Shown here: piece by piece, positions 11,910 to 21,368 of the stretch
Layout: each line of letters starts with the position of its first letter
How positions within the stretch are numbered: the first letter of the stretch is position 1
Source: Candidatus Uhrbacteria bacterium
Lineage (GTDB): Bacteria; Patescibacteriota; Patescibacteriia; UBA9934
Reading direction: 5' to 3'
Length of the DNA: 48,386 bases
Assembly (NCBI GenBank): GCA_943358395.1
Contig: CALRGY010000007.1
Span: 1 to 48,386, forward strand
Translations under genes and position numbers: made by a program
The notes under the pieces: model-generated
The model's database searches: none
Seen by the model: only the letters and a program-made list of their open reading frames with translations
What the model was told of the DNA's origin: nothing

Positions 11910-14477
11910 TTACAAATCATCCTCATCCTCATCCTCATCCTCATTGTCTTCGTCATTTTCATCTTCATCATCCCACTCTACGCTAACAGGCGTATCAGTA
12001 AAGTGTACACATGATTTAGCATCTTGCCATTGAATAGCAAGGTCATTTTCAGGGGTATTGAGTGTTTTTGCATCAAGAAGCAATCGCTGCGTAGTGTTAG
12101 CATCGGTGTAGATGGGTAAAGCTGTTTGGATGATATCGAGGTCCGGTACCAGTGGCAGCTCATGCCCGCCATCTCCATATCCCATTCCAATATGTACCTT
12201 GGATATTATTGTTGAATTTTTTGGTGCATATGCGGCAAAAAACTTTTTATAATACTCAGTAATTTTGCGTGGGTCACGTCCAGCACACGCTTCAATGTTG
12301 TCACAAACAAGAGTATCGCTGGATGCCTCGGGATTTATATATATTAAGGATTGTGCCGCTAATTTTCCTTCATGATATAAGGCAAAAAAGCCATATCGTG
12401 GGTCAGTGTATCCTGCGATAATGCATGATTCTGATGCGCCCCCAACAGACATGCAACAGCCCGTATCTGCGCCTATAGTCGTGCCTCGTGGATCATCTTT
12501 TCTGAAAATTTCCCCACTATATCCATTCCCTAAGTCAATCTTCACGGGGCGAAAGAGGCTTTCGGTGTTATGCGATGCCTCGATGACTCTCCATATTCGA
12601 AGTGTTTTTTCTGGAGATGTACATCGAACGGTTTCTGTTAAAAATGCTAATTTACATAGGTCAACCTCCTTTGAGAGATCGAGTGATTGGCCGTATTCTG
12701 CAAATAGCCGTTTTATAGCATTTACTTTTGCCCACTGCACAAGTGCACCGGGATTATCTCTACATCCGTCAGCCAGTGCGGCATCACGATTTTCCCACGC
12801 TAAAATAAGTGTTTCTGCCGGTGTAGCAACGTAATTTATTAGCCATTTTTGCGCCACTGAATTGTAAGATTTTTTACGTTTTTTTGTTTCTTCTTCGTCA
12901 TCTTGTTGCGGCTCTTCTGGGGTTACAAAATGACTTAAAAAGTATGATGCGTCATGCATACTGTTGCTCACGCCGTTTTGTAAGCGACTGAACATGATTT
13001 TTCCGACTATTTTTGGATCCCAACCTTCTGGAACTTTAAATGCATGGTACCCAAGCCAGTGCTCCATTTGACCACTTGTAATGCCCTTTTCGTAAAAGCT
13101 CTTTTTTACTGTTTCATGACGATCGGGTGGAACGTTTTTCAGCATTACTGCCAGCGTCGCTTCCCGTTCTTTGGATGAGCCAATAATGCCTTGTTGTGCA
13201 AATTCTTTTGTAAATTCGACCTGTTCTTCTTCGGGAAGCGCATGTATGCGTTTCTTCAACTCTTTTTGGCGTTCGGGTGTCATTTGTTCTACATCCATTA
13301 CCCAAGCATTTACTGACTTGATGAGCCAAGGAAATTGCAATGCAGCACTTTTGGCACCAGCTGGATCTTGTGGAAAGCTTTCGTTAAAATTTAAATCCAG
13401 AGGACTATGAGCCTGTAGGAAGGCTCTTAGACGCTCTACTGTATAGAACTCTGAGTTTTCATAATTCTCAAGTTCGACTATTTGAGCACCGAGACGTAGG
13501 GCGACTTCATCGTTAACCTCTGGTAATTGAAGAATATGTCTTAAAGCAAAGTAGCATTTCTGTGATTGTATTGATTCAAGATTCCACTGTAGAAGCAGAG
13601 CATTATTAATGAATAGAGGATTTATCCCTGAATTCAATGGATGCAGTTTTTCAAGAAAAGTTTGATATTCAGATGAATTCATTTGAGACACTAAGACATC
13701 TTTGATCGCATGCACGAGTGGACTTGTGGAATGAGGATGTGTAGATTCTGTTATCCATTGAATGAGTTCACTTTCTCTAGAATTACGCAATGTCGTTATG
13801 CATTCTGTTGCTTGTTTGTAGGATAGCTGAAGATAATTATTGTTTGTTATTAATAATGCGCATTCTTTTTGCTCGAATAAATATTCCCGCACCTCATCTT
13901 TTATTTCTTCTATGGCTTTTTCTGCGAATGGAAAGTATTCATAATCGTCTCCTCTTTCATGTCTTGCAAATAAGAAATCAATGACAAGCTGTTTTTGCTG
14001 GGACGATTCAGATCGATGGAATGCTTGGCGAAATACAGCGCCAGCACTTGAGATGTCACCTTTTTCTAATCGTTTTTCCAAATAGTTAAATATCTCTTCG
14101 TGCAATTTTGTTCCCTCCACGAGCGACCAGGGAGGGTTTCGCATCGTTTCTTGAGTATTCGACTGAATATAATCAGTGTTTGTAGATTTTATAGCGGTAC
14201 TGATGTTTGCAATAACTTCACCAAGAATTATTTCTCGTTCATCGAGCGGAAATGCATGAAGCCTCTTTGAGATAAGGGAGAATACTTGTCCCATTTCGAT
14301 TGTACGCTCTTCTTCTCCGGGTCCGTAACGATGTATTTTACTTAGGGCTTCGGTGTATATTTTTAATACTTCTTCTCCGGCTTGACGTATGCTTTCATTG
14401 AAATCTTCGCGTGATTCTTCTATTGCAGCGCGCGCTTCTTCGCCGCGTGACCTAGAATTTATAAACTCTTCCTTCAT
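11910..14477 (-). CDS. Large protein of unknown function with acidic tail (about 855 aa)
   Basis: I do not recognise the full-length family. Residues 1-~600 look like an all-helical, charged scaffold. A conserved-looking globular region near residues 690-780 contains GADTGCCMSVGGASESC, DPRYGFFALYHEGKLAAQSL and LVCDNIEACAGRD. This resembles the C-terminal GNAT-like or PcfJ-type modules seen in uncharacterised proteins, but the match is weak and from memory. The C-terminus is a run of Asp/Glu encoded by near-tandem GAT/GAG triplets. No signal peptide or membrane segment is seen. It follows the swivel-protein operon by about 60 nt on the same strand and may be its last gene. A GTG start at 14507 is the alternative. 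Confidence 0.75.
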   Translation of the reverse strand: MKEEFINSRSRGEEARAAIEESREDFNESIRQAGEEVLKIYTEALSKIHRYGPGEEERTIEMGQVFSLISKRLHAFPLDEREIILGEVIANISTAIKSTNTDYIQSNTQETMRNPPWSLVEGTKLHEEIFNYLEKRLEKGDISSAGAVFRQAFHRSESSQQKQLVIDFLFARHERGDDYEYFPFAEKAIEEIKDEVREYLFEQKECALLITNNNYLQLSYKQATECITTLRNSRESELIQWITESTHPHSTSPLVHAIKDVLVSQMNSSEYQTFLEKLHPLNSGINPLFINNALLLQWNLESIQSQKCYFALRHILQLPEVNDEVALRLGAQIVELENYENSEFYTVERLRAFLQAHSPLDLNFNESFPQDPAGAKSAALQFPWLIKSVNAWVMDVEQMTPERQKELKKRIHALPEEEQVEFTKEFAQQGIIGSSKEREATLAVMLKNVPPDRHETVKKSFYEKGITSGQMEHWLGYHAFKVPEGWDPKIVGKIMFSRLQNGVSNSMHDASYFLSHFVTPEEPQQDDEEETKKRKKSYNSVAQKWLINYVATPAETLILAWENRDAALADGCRDNPGALVQWAKVNAIKRLFAEYGQSLDLSKEVDLCKLAFLTETVRCTSPEKTLRIWRVIEASHNTESLFRPVKIDLGNGYSGEIFRKDDPRGTTIGADTGCCMSVGGASESCIIAGYTDPRYGFFALYHEGKLAAQSLIYINPEASSDTLVCDNIEACAGRDPRKITEYYKKFFAAYAPKNSTIISKVHIGMGYGDGGHELPLVPDLDIIQTALPIYTDANTTQRLLLDAKTLNTPENDLAIQWQDAKSCVHFTDTPVSVEWDDEDENDEDNEDEDEDEDDL

Positions 14478-14538
14478 ATTTGTATTTATTTCGGGTAACT
14501 TTATCACAGCCTCCCGTAATTTATGTTCTTTCTATGCA

Positions 14539-15654
14539 CTACGCCCTCGAAACCACCCGCACCGTCCCTGCAGTTGCATCAACCTCCACTGTATCACCAT
14601 CCTGAATCGATTCCAACGCCCCCTTCACATTCGTCACGCACGGCTTTCCTAGCTCTCTGCACACAATAGCGGCGTGGCTCAGAATGCCGCCCCAGAGGGT
14701 GACGACTCCCCCGGCTTTCATCATCAGCGGAAGAAAGTCTGGTGTGGTCATGTCGGTGACGAGAATATCGCCGGTTTCGATATCGGCACCAGCAACATCG
14801 GCGGCAAGAATGACACGAGCACGGCCAGTCACCAATCCTCGAGAACCAATCTGACCGCGCAAAACCCTCGATGATCCTTCGTCTTCATTCATCAGGATCT
14901 GGCAGCGCTCATCGCCGTACGTCGCACCCAACAATCGATTCCAATCAATGAACCAAATGCCAAATTCCGTCGACGTTGCCGTTTCAAAATATCCGCACAA
15001 ATATTCTCCAAAAAATGTCGCACCAAATTCAGTAGTAAGCTTTTCGCGAATAGCAGGATCAGAAACCCGCAGCATCTCCATCACTTCCCGCATATGCGCC
15101 TCTGCCAATGGGCGATCCAGGCTCAAGTTCCAATGCACTCCGTCCCACGAAAACGTCATCGGCTCCATGCCTTCGGTGTAAAAGCCTTGGGTTAATTGGT
15201 TATGCGGCCCCGCAAGCACTTGCCCAAACGCCCCATGCTGGTTCACAACGAAAATCGTACTCCAGGTATTATCGCCCGGGTGCGGCATAAAATCCGCTTT
15301 GTATTTCTCCGGATCAATATCTTGCAATGCAAACCATTCCATCGATTCAGCGATCGATGCCCCTCGTGTTCGTAACTTCGGCAACGCAGGATCAATGGGA
15401 ATCAATCGCAACGCACAAAGCTCATGCCCTCGTGTTTCCAAAAAATCAACGAATTCTGGCGATGAATTCGCTAATGCACTTGCCAAAAATTGTATCGACC
15501 GATTAAACGGCAAACCAATATACGTGTTCAAAACCGCGAGCCGCTCCAGTTTCTCATTATCCTCTTTCCGATGTGCCTCCGAATTCACTAACCCCATCCG
15601 CTGAAACCATTCGGTGAGGGAAATTTGGGTCTTGTAGAGGGTTGGGAGATCCAT
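14539..15654 (-). CDS. PEP-utilizing swivel (phosphohistidine) domain protein, 371 aa
   Basis: The last ~100 residues form the mobile phosphohistidine domain of PEP synthase/PPDK: GLVTGRARVILAADV, ILVTDMTTPDFLPLMMKA, then GGILSHAAIVCRELGKPC with the catalytic His near residue 327, and the terminal DGDTVEVDATAGTVRVV. The N-terminal ~250 residues are unlike the ATP-grasp or TIM-barrel domains of full enzymes and I cannot assign them. It therefore cannot make its own phosphohistidine from ATP by a visible domain. It is the seventh gene after the HTH-swivel regulator. This copy differs from its paralogs after the motif (CVTNVKGA instead of CIIGTK). Confidence 0.85.
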   Translation of the reverse strand: MDLPTLYKTQISLTEWFQRMGLVNSEAHRKEDNEKLERLAVLNTYIGLPFNRSIQFLASALANSSPEFVDFLETRGHELCALRLIPIDPALPKLRTRGASIAESMEWFALQDIDPEKYKADFMPHPGDNTWSTIFVVNQHGAFGQVLAGPHNQLTQGFYTEGMEPMTFSWDGVHWNLSLDRPLAEAHMREVMEMLRVSDPAIREKLTTEFGATFFGEYLCGYFETATSTEFGIWFIDWNRLLGATYGDERCQILMNEDEGSSRVLRGQIGSRGLVTGRARVILAADVAGADIETGDILVTDMTTPDFLPLMMKAGGVVTLWGGILSHAAIVCRELGKPCVTNVKGALESIQDGDTVEVDATAGTVRVVSRA

Positions 15655-15661
15655 AGTATTT

Positions 15662-17164
15662 TTATGCGCGCTTTACAATCCTCACCACTCCCTTCTCCGC
15701 ATCGACTTCAACAAAATCCCCATCTTTCAAGACTTCAGTCGCGATCTTCGTTCCGATAATACACGGCTTTCGTAATTCACGAGACATGATTGCTGCGTGG
15801 CACAATATACCTCCTTCATTCGTTACAATCGCAGAAGCAATGCGCATGGCGGGAACAAAATCTGGCGACGTCATTGCAGTGACCAAAATTTCACCAGGAA
15901 GAAGCTCTTTGGCATTCCGTCGATCAGGGATGACACGCACAATGCCGCGAACCATTCCAGGAAAAGCAATCTGCCCTTTTAACTCCGAAACCTGATGCTG
16001 GTCTTCATTCGGAATCACAAGTGCCTTCAAGGCATCAATCTGCGATCCATCAACAAGGAACGATGTATGAGGAGCAATAACATACCCGTACCCATTCTTT
16101 GCACGATCAAGGAGAACATCACGATCAACAATAAGCACATTCGCTTTCAGAGAAGCCACGATTTCGTAATACGTCATGTTCAATGCCGCATCCATAGGCA
16201 AAGAAAGCGCTTGAGAAACGTAACGGAATATTGGACGAAGTGCACCGTTCACCACCATCATGTGATCAATATTTTCCGTGCGTAAATACATAAACGCACG
16301 AACAAATGCAATGCGATCCTTCACGTCGAGTGGCAATACTGCTGCCTTGAGTATTGCATCTGCCCGCACCATTTCCGCATCAGCACAATCCAATTGATGC
16401 TTCTGCGTCTCATATTCATTGGGATCGGCGAGCGCATTCAAGCGACCGCGATAATACTCAAGATCAAAAGGCTCGTCGTCGATATTCTGCAACGAAAGAA
16501 CACAATATTTCTTCCAATGACGGCGCAATGCATGCTCACGATTCCCTCCTGGTTGCATATGGAGCTGGAGCAAATCTCGCTGTTCCTGACTTGAAAGCGG
16601 AAGCCGTGTGGGACGATACACGTCCGCCAAAAATGCCTCTACGCGCATCGCGTCATCTTTCCAATATCGCAAAACCTCTGCATCAATCTTCTCTTTAATT
16701 CTTTCGGCAGCAAACCATAAGAATCCTATTTCAAAAAGCGCAATCCAATATTCGCAATGCGCCTCAAGACCCTTGCATACCACCTCAACATTCAATCCGC
16801 GTTTTGGCAGCATGCGAGCCAATTTCTTTGCTGCGCCAACCATTCCGTATAATTCCTTTGTAAGCTTCCGTGCAAACCGCTTGTCGTCATTCATGCTCTT
16901 CCACCACAAGTCCGCACCACGAATATCCAACGTATCAGGCAGATACACGCCCTTCAACGGCTCTCGTCCCGCCTCAAAAAACACAAAATCAATATCCCAT
17001 CGCCGCTTCACCGCCTGCACGGCATAGCGATACCCGTCCATAAAAAACACCACTCGTCTTCGCAAAAACTTTCTTGATAACAGCTCAGAACGCAATAACG
17101 GCTCGTCCTCTGCAAGAAGCTGGGGATCAATATCAAGAAGCGGATTCGTGAATTCCATACTCAA
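15662..17164 (-). CDS. PEP-utilizing swivel domain protein, 500 aa
   Basis: The C-terminal swivel domain has GMVRGIVRVIPDRRNAKELL, LVTAMTSPDFVPAMRIA, GGILCHAAIMSRELRKPCI with His near residue 456, and FVEVDAEKGVVRIVKRA. The middle part (about 280-380) has the helical linker seen in rifampin-phosphotransferase-like and PEP-synthase-like proteins: RTENIDHMMVVNGALRPIF, then YYEIVASL and a following Arg/Tyr strand. The N-terminal 250 residues are basic, helical and unassigned, with no ATP-grasp domain. It directly abuts the phosphatase-like gene upstream (start next to its stop) and precedes the 371-aa paralog by 7 nt. Confidence 0.87.
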   Translation of the reverse strand: MSMEFTNPLLDIDPQLLAEDEPLLRSELLSRKFLRRRVVFFMDGYRYAVQAVKRRWDIDFVFFEAGREPLKGVYLPDTLDIRGADLWWKSMNDDKRFARKLTKELYGMVGAAKKLARMLPKRGLNVEVVCKGLEAHCEYWIALFEIGFLWFAAERIKEKIDAEVLRYWKDDAMRVEAFLADVYRPTRLPLSSQEQRDLLQLHMQPGGNREHALRRHWKKYCVLSLQNIDDEPFDLEYYRGRLNALADPNEYETQKHQLDCADAEMVRADAILKAAVLPLDVKDRIAFVRAFMYLRTENIDHMMVVNGALRPIFRYVSQALSLPMDAALNMTYYEIVASLKANVLIVDRDVLLDRAKNGYGYVIAPHTSFLVDGSQIDALKALVIPNEDQHQVSELKGQIAFPGMVRGIVRVIPDRRNAKELLPGEILVTAMTSPDFVPAMRIASAIVTNEGGILCHAAIMSRELRKPCIIGTKIATEVLKDGDFVEVDAEKGVVRIVKRA

Positions 17165-18007
17165 TTACGCAATGGCATCTGCTTTCATTTCCATTCCACG
17201 ATACTCCCCCACAATACCGTCATCTTCTAATCGAATCTTCACCATTTCTGTTTCGTTCAAAATTCCGGACTGCAATCCACGATATGTCTCTTCCGAAACC
17301 ACACCATTTCCATGTAAATATGCCAAAAGCGCATCAATCTCAAAGCTATGTCCAACCGCACCCACAATAATTGGACGATCCGGAAAGCTTTTCTTTGCAA
17401 AGGTTCGCAATCGCTCCAATGCCTTTAAAAGATTCTGCGCAACTCCCGTTGGGTTTGGCCCAACTTGTTCCCCATCTATTTTTCCTTCTTCACGAAACCA
17501 TTTGCATTCCGCCTCAAACAATGACGTGCCGCCTTCAAGTAAATGATTTGTGTACGCTGTCGGTTTTCCATCCTTCTGAAACCATCCCTTGTCCATCATT
17601 TCCGTAAGACGAAGGGGAAGATCAATAACAACTTTCGCATTCGGATCTCCATCGGCACGATCAACGACACGCTGTAACGTTCCCGAAAATCCAACATCCT
17701 TCGATGAAGCAGAAAGCTCACTGCGTGGCACCACAATCACATCTTCACGATCAGCAAACGCCGCTTTCAACGCATCGCCATACACTCGCAGCGTGGATCG
17801 CGTTCGTACTTCTGGAGATACTGGTGATTGAAAAATAATCGTACCCGGCGCAGCATTTTCAATAATCTCCGCAATGTCTTTCGCCCGCTCTTTTGCGAGC
17901 TCAACACCAGCATCCGTAATTCCTTGATATTCCACGCTCTGCGGCACATCCTTCGATGGCTTCAAGGAATGACGAGTGATGTATCCATCTGGCTGCTCGA
18001 TTGACAT
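17165..18007 (-). CDS. Histidine-phosphatase (phosphoglycerate mutase-like) protein A of the swivel operon
   Basis: The 280-aa protein starts with the catalytic RH motif (YITRHSLKPSK; RHS in place of RHG), followed by TDAGVELAKERAKDIAEII, a substrate-loop segment QSPVSPEVRTRST, and the second catalytic His in IVGAVGHSFEIDALLAYL. The core residues of the branch-1 fold (R, H, R, H) are present. The superfamily includes SixA, which removes phosphate from phosphohistidine proteins, so a role opposing the neighbouring swivel proteins is plausible but inferred. It lies between two swivel genes with 10-nt and 0-nt gaps. Confidence 0.85.
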   Translation of the reverse strand: MSIEQPDGYITRHSLKPSKDVPQSVEYQGITDAGVELAKERAKDIAEIIENAAPGTIIFQSPVSPEVRTRSTLRVYGDALKAAFADREDVIVVPRSELSASSKDVGFSGTLQRVVDRADGDPNAKVVIDLPLRLTEMMDKGWFQKDGKPTAYTNHLLEGGTSLFEAECKWFREEGKIDGEQVGPNPTGVAQNLLKALERLRTFAKKSFPDRPIIVGAVGHSFEIDALLAYLHGNGVVSEETYRGLQSGILNETEMVKIRLEDDGIVGEYRGMEMKADAIA

Positions 18008-18017
18008 AAAAAATATA

Positions 18018-19418
18018 TTAAAGAATCTTCACTGTTCCATTATCTGCGTTCACCTCAATGATATCACCAGTTTGAATCATCGAACTTCCATGGCGCGTGG
18101 CGGTAATGCACGGAATCTGCAGCTCGCGAGACACGATGGCGGCGTGCGATGTAATCCCACCTTCATCCGTCACAATCGCCGCAGCCTTCTTCATAGCAAG
18201 AACGAAGACTGGCGTTGTATGATGCGTGACAAGAATTTCACCGTGTTCGAGTTCACTCAGCTGATCCGCAGAATGAATCACGCGCGCTTTTCCCTGGACG
18301 ATTCCTCGATACGCGATCATTCCCTTGATTTCTTTGTGTGCAACATTCAAAACCGCAGCAAGATCGGCAGCAATCCGATCATCGGCATCTTTTCCTGTAA
18401 GAATTTCAACAGTTGCATTGTGCGCATACACCACATGAGTCGATCGTTCAGCAACATTCAATGGCAACGATCCATCATACAAAAATGCCAGAATCTCTTC
18501 GTTCAGCAAATTCAATACACACGACAACGACACATTCATTCTTCGCGCCAAATCTTGATAGAACGGTGCAATCAAACAGAAAACAATGCGCGTCAGGTCG
18601 ATTCTCGCATCCCGAAGATGCGTATACAGATGGATAATCTCTATGGTATTTCGCAATGAATCATCGGGACGAATCTCACGAAGAACTTCATTGTATCTGC
18701 GCGATCGTTCCGCGAAATCCGTGCGCATTTTCGCGAGCTCTGCTTCTGGATTCTCAAGATCGGCACGCTGTTTTGTAAAATCATCCATCGACCATATTTT
18801 GTCACCAATCGTGTACACTGGAAGCCAAAAGAAACGTTTCGCATGATCAACGAGTCGTGAATCATCACCAGACGCCGCAATGTCGAGCAAATCCATCCGC
18901 TGTGCCGTCATGGCATTTGTTGTCGTGGGAGTTCCAATAACTTGAAGCCATTCTTCAGCTTTTACAGAGTCGATCATTTCAAGACTCGCCTGAAGTTTTG
19001 CCGCCGTTACACCATCAATCGCTGAAGGAGTAAATGCAAATAATCCCAGCCCCTGTAACCGCGCACAGTATCGCACAAACCAATCCGCAAGCGTTGTCGT
19101 ATGAAGATCAGCGATGTTTGCATCAAAAATCTCCTGACCAAGCACCGTCATATCCGCATTCAACGACTCAAATGACTGTTCAATCGTCGCCTTGTTCATG
19201 CCAAACGTCACTCGCTCGACACCAACCAAGAATTCCATCCATTCATCCTCAAAAAAATAATAATCATATTTCCCTTCACTGGGAATAATAATCGCACTAT
19301 TCATGCGCACCGAGTGATCCTCCGGCAATCCAACGGTAAAAAAGTTCAGAAAGAAGTTCGAAATGCGCTGCACCGAATGCGGTCGTGAAAGAATTTTTGT
19401 CCAGGCGTGTGGGTACAT
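18018..19418 (-). CDS. PEP-utilizing swivel domain protein, 466 aa
   Basis: The C-terminal domain has GIVQGKARVIHSADQL, LVTHHTTPVFVLAMKKA, GGITSHAAIVSRELQIPC with His near residue 425, and IIEVNADNGTVKIL. The middle helical region (YTHLRDARIDLTRIV, then the NEEILAFLYDG Glu-Ile-x3-Leu linker motif) matches the substrate/linker portion of RPH-like dikinases. The N-terminal 200 residues are unassigned. There is no ATP-grasp domain. The Thr-His-His sequence before TPVF replaces the usual T-x-M-T of the paralogs, a local difference close to the swivel pocket. Confidence 0.86.
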   Translation of the reverse strand: MYPHAWTKILSRPHSVQRISNFFLNFFTVGLPEDHSVRMNSAIIIPSEGKYDYYFFEDEWMEFLVGVERVTFGMNKATIEQSFESLNADMTVLGQEIFDANIADLHTTTLADWFVRYCARLQGLGLFAFTPSAIDGVTAAKLQASLEMIDSVKAEEWLQVIGTPTTTNAMTAQRMDLLDIAASGDDSRLVDHAKRFFWLPVYTIGDKIWSMDDFTKQRADLENPEAELAKMRTDFAERSRRYNEVLREIRPDDSLRNTIEIIHLYTHLRDARIDLTRIVFCLIAPFYQDLARRMNVSLSCVLNLLNEEILAFLYDGSLPLNVAERSTHVVYAHNATVEILTGKDADDRIAADLAAVLNVAHKEIKGMIAYRGIVQGKARVIHSADQLSELEHGEILVTHHTTPVFVLAMKKAAAIVTDEGGITSHAAIVSRELQIPCITATRHGSSMIQTGDIIEVNADNGTVKIL

Positions 19419-19480
19419 AATTACTCAAGAAGAATCAGAATCTCTAACAGCAGTATTCGCGCACAACTGCACGAATCACC

Positions 19481-20491
19481 CTATATCCGTTTCACAATAG
19501 TCACCACCCCCTTCTCCGCATCCACCTCCACCACATCCCCATCTTTCAGCACCTTCGTTGCAATCTTGGTTCCAATGATGCAGGGCACGCCGAGTTCGCG
19601 GGCAATGATTGCGGCGTGGCAGGTGATTCCGCCTTCATCAGTGACGAATGCAATGGCACGCTTCATGGCGGAGATGTAATTCGGTGTCGTCATCGATGCA
19701 ACAAGAACTTCTCCGGGAACAAAGGCTTCGCAGTCCTTTGATGAACGAAGGACGCGAACAGTCCCATGAGCAACTCCACCATTCGCAATTTGACCGGTAA
19801 TCTCACAACAATCGGTGCTGACGTCTTGCGGCAATACAATGTCAAAACGCTTTTCACATTCTTGCACCGTCATTCCAGGATATAAAACTCCTTGAAAAAA
19901 TACCCAACCCGTTTTGCGTTTCTCGATCTCTGAAGGCGATGGAAGCACGCCTATAATTTCTTCTGCGGTAAGCATCGTTCTCCAATCTGCGTGTTCTCCC
20001 AACATTTCCGCGACAATATCTTGCAGAAAAGCATCCGCAGCCCACGCAACCGTATCAGTCGCCGCACGCGTCGCAACTGCCATGTCCACAAGCTCCGGCG
20101 CAATATCCTGACCCTCTTCACCAAGAACAACGGCGATTGTAAAATTCGGCATAGAGTCAACAATGCGCCGAAGCAGCTCAACGAAACCAATCTCCCGCTT
20201 CTCATCAACAATTGCCCGAAGTTCGCGGCACTGCTGCATGTACCAATCGCATCGTTCAGCAAAAAGCGATGGACGATCCTTGAAATACTGAATCAACCGC
20301 CGCGCATCTTCAGAAGAATCTTCCGAATACCATGCGCTCACACCAACATCGGGTTCATACACAAACATTGGCGCATACGAAGTATTCCCACACGTCACCT
20401 GCGCCAAGCCATCCCGCTCGCCTCGATACCAATACTGCACACACAACACAGAAATATCCCGCGTATACACTTTTATGTACGTCGTGCTCAT
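19481..20491 (-). CDS. PEP-utilizing swivel domain protein, 336 aa
   Basis: The shortest paralog. The C-terminal 110 residues carry GGVAHGTVRVLRSS, LVASMTTPNYISAMKRA, GGITCHAAIIARELGVPC with His near residue 292, and VVEVDAEKGVVTIVKRI. The N-terminal 200 residues contain an all-helical stretch (RLIQYFKDRPSLFAERCDWY) and the TAEEIIGVLPSPSEIEKRK linker motif. The N-terminus begins with beta-like MSTTYIKVYTRD and YWYRGERDG segments and has no ATP-grasp domain. Its start overlaps the end of the second phosphatase-like gene by 4 nt, indicating coupling. Confidence 0.86.
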   Translation of the reverse strand: MSTTYIKVYTRDISVLCVQYWYRGERDGLAQVTCGNTSYAPMFVYEPDVGVSAWYSEDSSEDARRLIQYFKDRPSLFAERCDWYMQQCRELRAIVDEKREIGFVELLRRIVDSMPNFTIAVVLGEEGQDIAPELVDMAVATRAATDTVAWAADAFLQDIVAEMLGEHADWRTMLTAEEIIGVLPSPSEIEKRKTGWVFFQGVLYPGMTVQECEKRFDIVLPQDVSTDCCEITGQIANGGVAHGTVRVLRSSKDCEAFVPGEVLVASMTTPNYISAMKRAIAFVTDEGGITCHAAIIARELGVPCIIGTKIATKVLKDGDVVEVDAEKGVVTIVKRI

Positions 20492-21360
20492 AAGGTCGTA
20501 ACGGATTTACCCCGTCTCTCTATCTCAAGAGAATCATCGGCATTCACGCGAACATGTACCGCTTCGCAATTCTGTATACCTTCTTCTCCGAAATACTCCT
20601 TAAACGCTTTAGCAAGATAATTTTCATGTCCAAAAGCAAGGATTTTAATATGCTTACCACCAAATCCCTCTTTCGCTTTTCTTGCACCAAACCGCGCAAG
20701 GCGAAGAAGTTGCTGAAATTGCGTCTCAAACAATTCATGCGCAGTACTTTGCTCGTTCGGCAATAATCCGCGTTCCCGCAAAATATCAGAATAATGGGCG
20801 AAATTTGCTCCCCAATTTCCCTTATCGTCCTGCAGAACAACTTGCCGAGCCTCTTCCCATGCCGATCGAACAGCAGCATCAACACCACTCCAGTTTATCG
20901 GCGCAAGTTGCGTTGGCGGACTGAAAAGCGAACCCCAAAGCGAACTTTCCGGCTTAAGGGACAGAGATTCTACAACGCGGACTTCCTCCTCGCTCATTCT
21001 TTCCGCCAATGGATTACGGTGGTGCTCTGGAGCGATAATGACGAATCCTTTTCCCTTTGCGATATTCTTATACATTTGCGCAGTTTCTAGTGCTCGCGCC
21101 TGATCACTTGAGGCAAAGAAAAGCGCATCTGCAGCTGGATCCATTTCTCCAAAAAGCTTCTCTGCCTCATGTTGTGCCAACTCAACACCAGCCTCGGTAA
21201 GGTCAGGGAATACTTGCTCTTTTGGATCAATGGGCCGATCTGGATTCTCCGATCCAACGATTGCACTACCACTTCTGTACGCTGCCTTTGAGTGGCGAAT
21301 GAATCTGATATCACCTATCGGTTCACCGTGTGGGACATGTGATATTGCTTCAGGCTTCAT
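20488..21360 (-). CDS. Histidine-phosphatase (PGM-like) protein B of the swivel operon
   Basis: The 290-aa protein shows the superfamily core: RFIRHSKAAY (RHS again), LTEAGVELAQHEAEKLF, FFASSDQARALETAQMY, and the second His in ILAFGHENYLAKAF. An insertion of ~60 residues (SLWGSLFSPPTQLAPINWSG) separates the halves. It differs from protein A enough to be an ancient paralog. It starts 8 nt after the ATP-grasp swivel gene and overlaps the next swivel gene by 4 nt. Phosphohistidine or small-molecule phosphate hydrolysis are both possible; no substrate can be read. Confidence 0.85.
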   Translation of the reverse strand: MKPEAISHVPHGEPIGDIRFIRHSKAAYRSGSAIVGSENPDRPIDPKEQVFPDLTEAGVELAQHEAEKLFGEMDPAADALFFASSDQARALETAQMYKNIAKGKGFVIIAPEHHRNPLAERMSEEEVRVVESLSLKPESSLWGSLFSPPTQLAPINWSGVDAAVRSAWEEARQVVLQDDKGNWGANFAHYSDILRERGLLPNEQSTAHELFETQFQQLLRLARFGARKAKEGFGGKHIKILAFGHENYLAKAFKEYFGEEGIQNCEAVHVRVNADDSLEIERRGKSVTTL

Positions 21361-21368
21361 ATAACAAT

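Noticed and set aside
11764-12033. 89-aa plus-strand ORF rich in Ser
   Set aside because: It is antisense to the acidic-tail simple repeat of the 11910-14477 gene and to the tRNA promoter; the Ser run is a repeat artefact.
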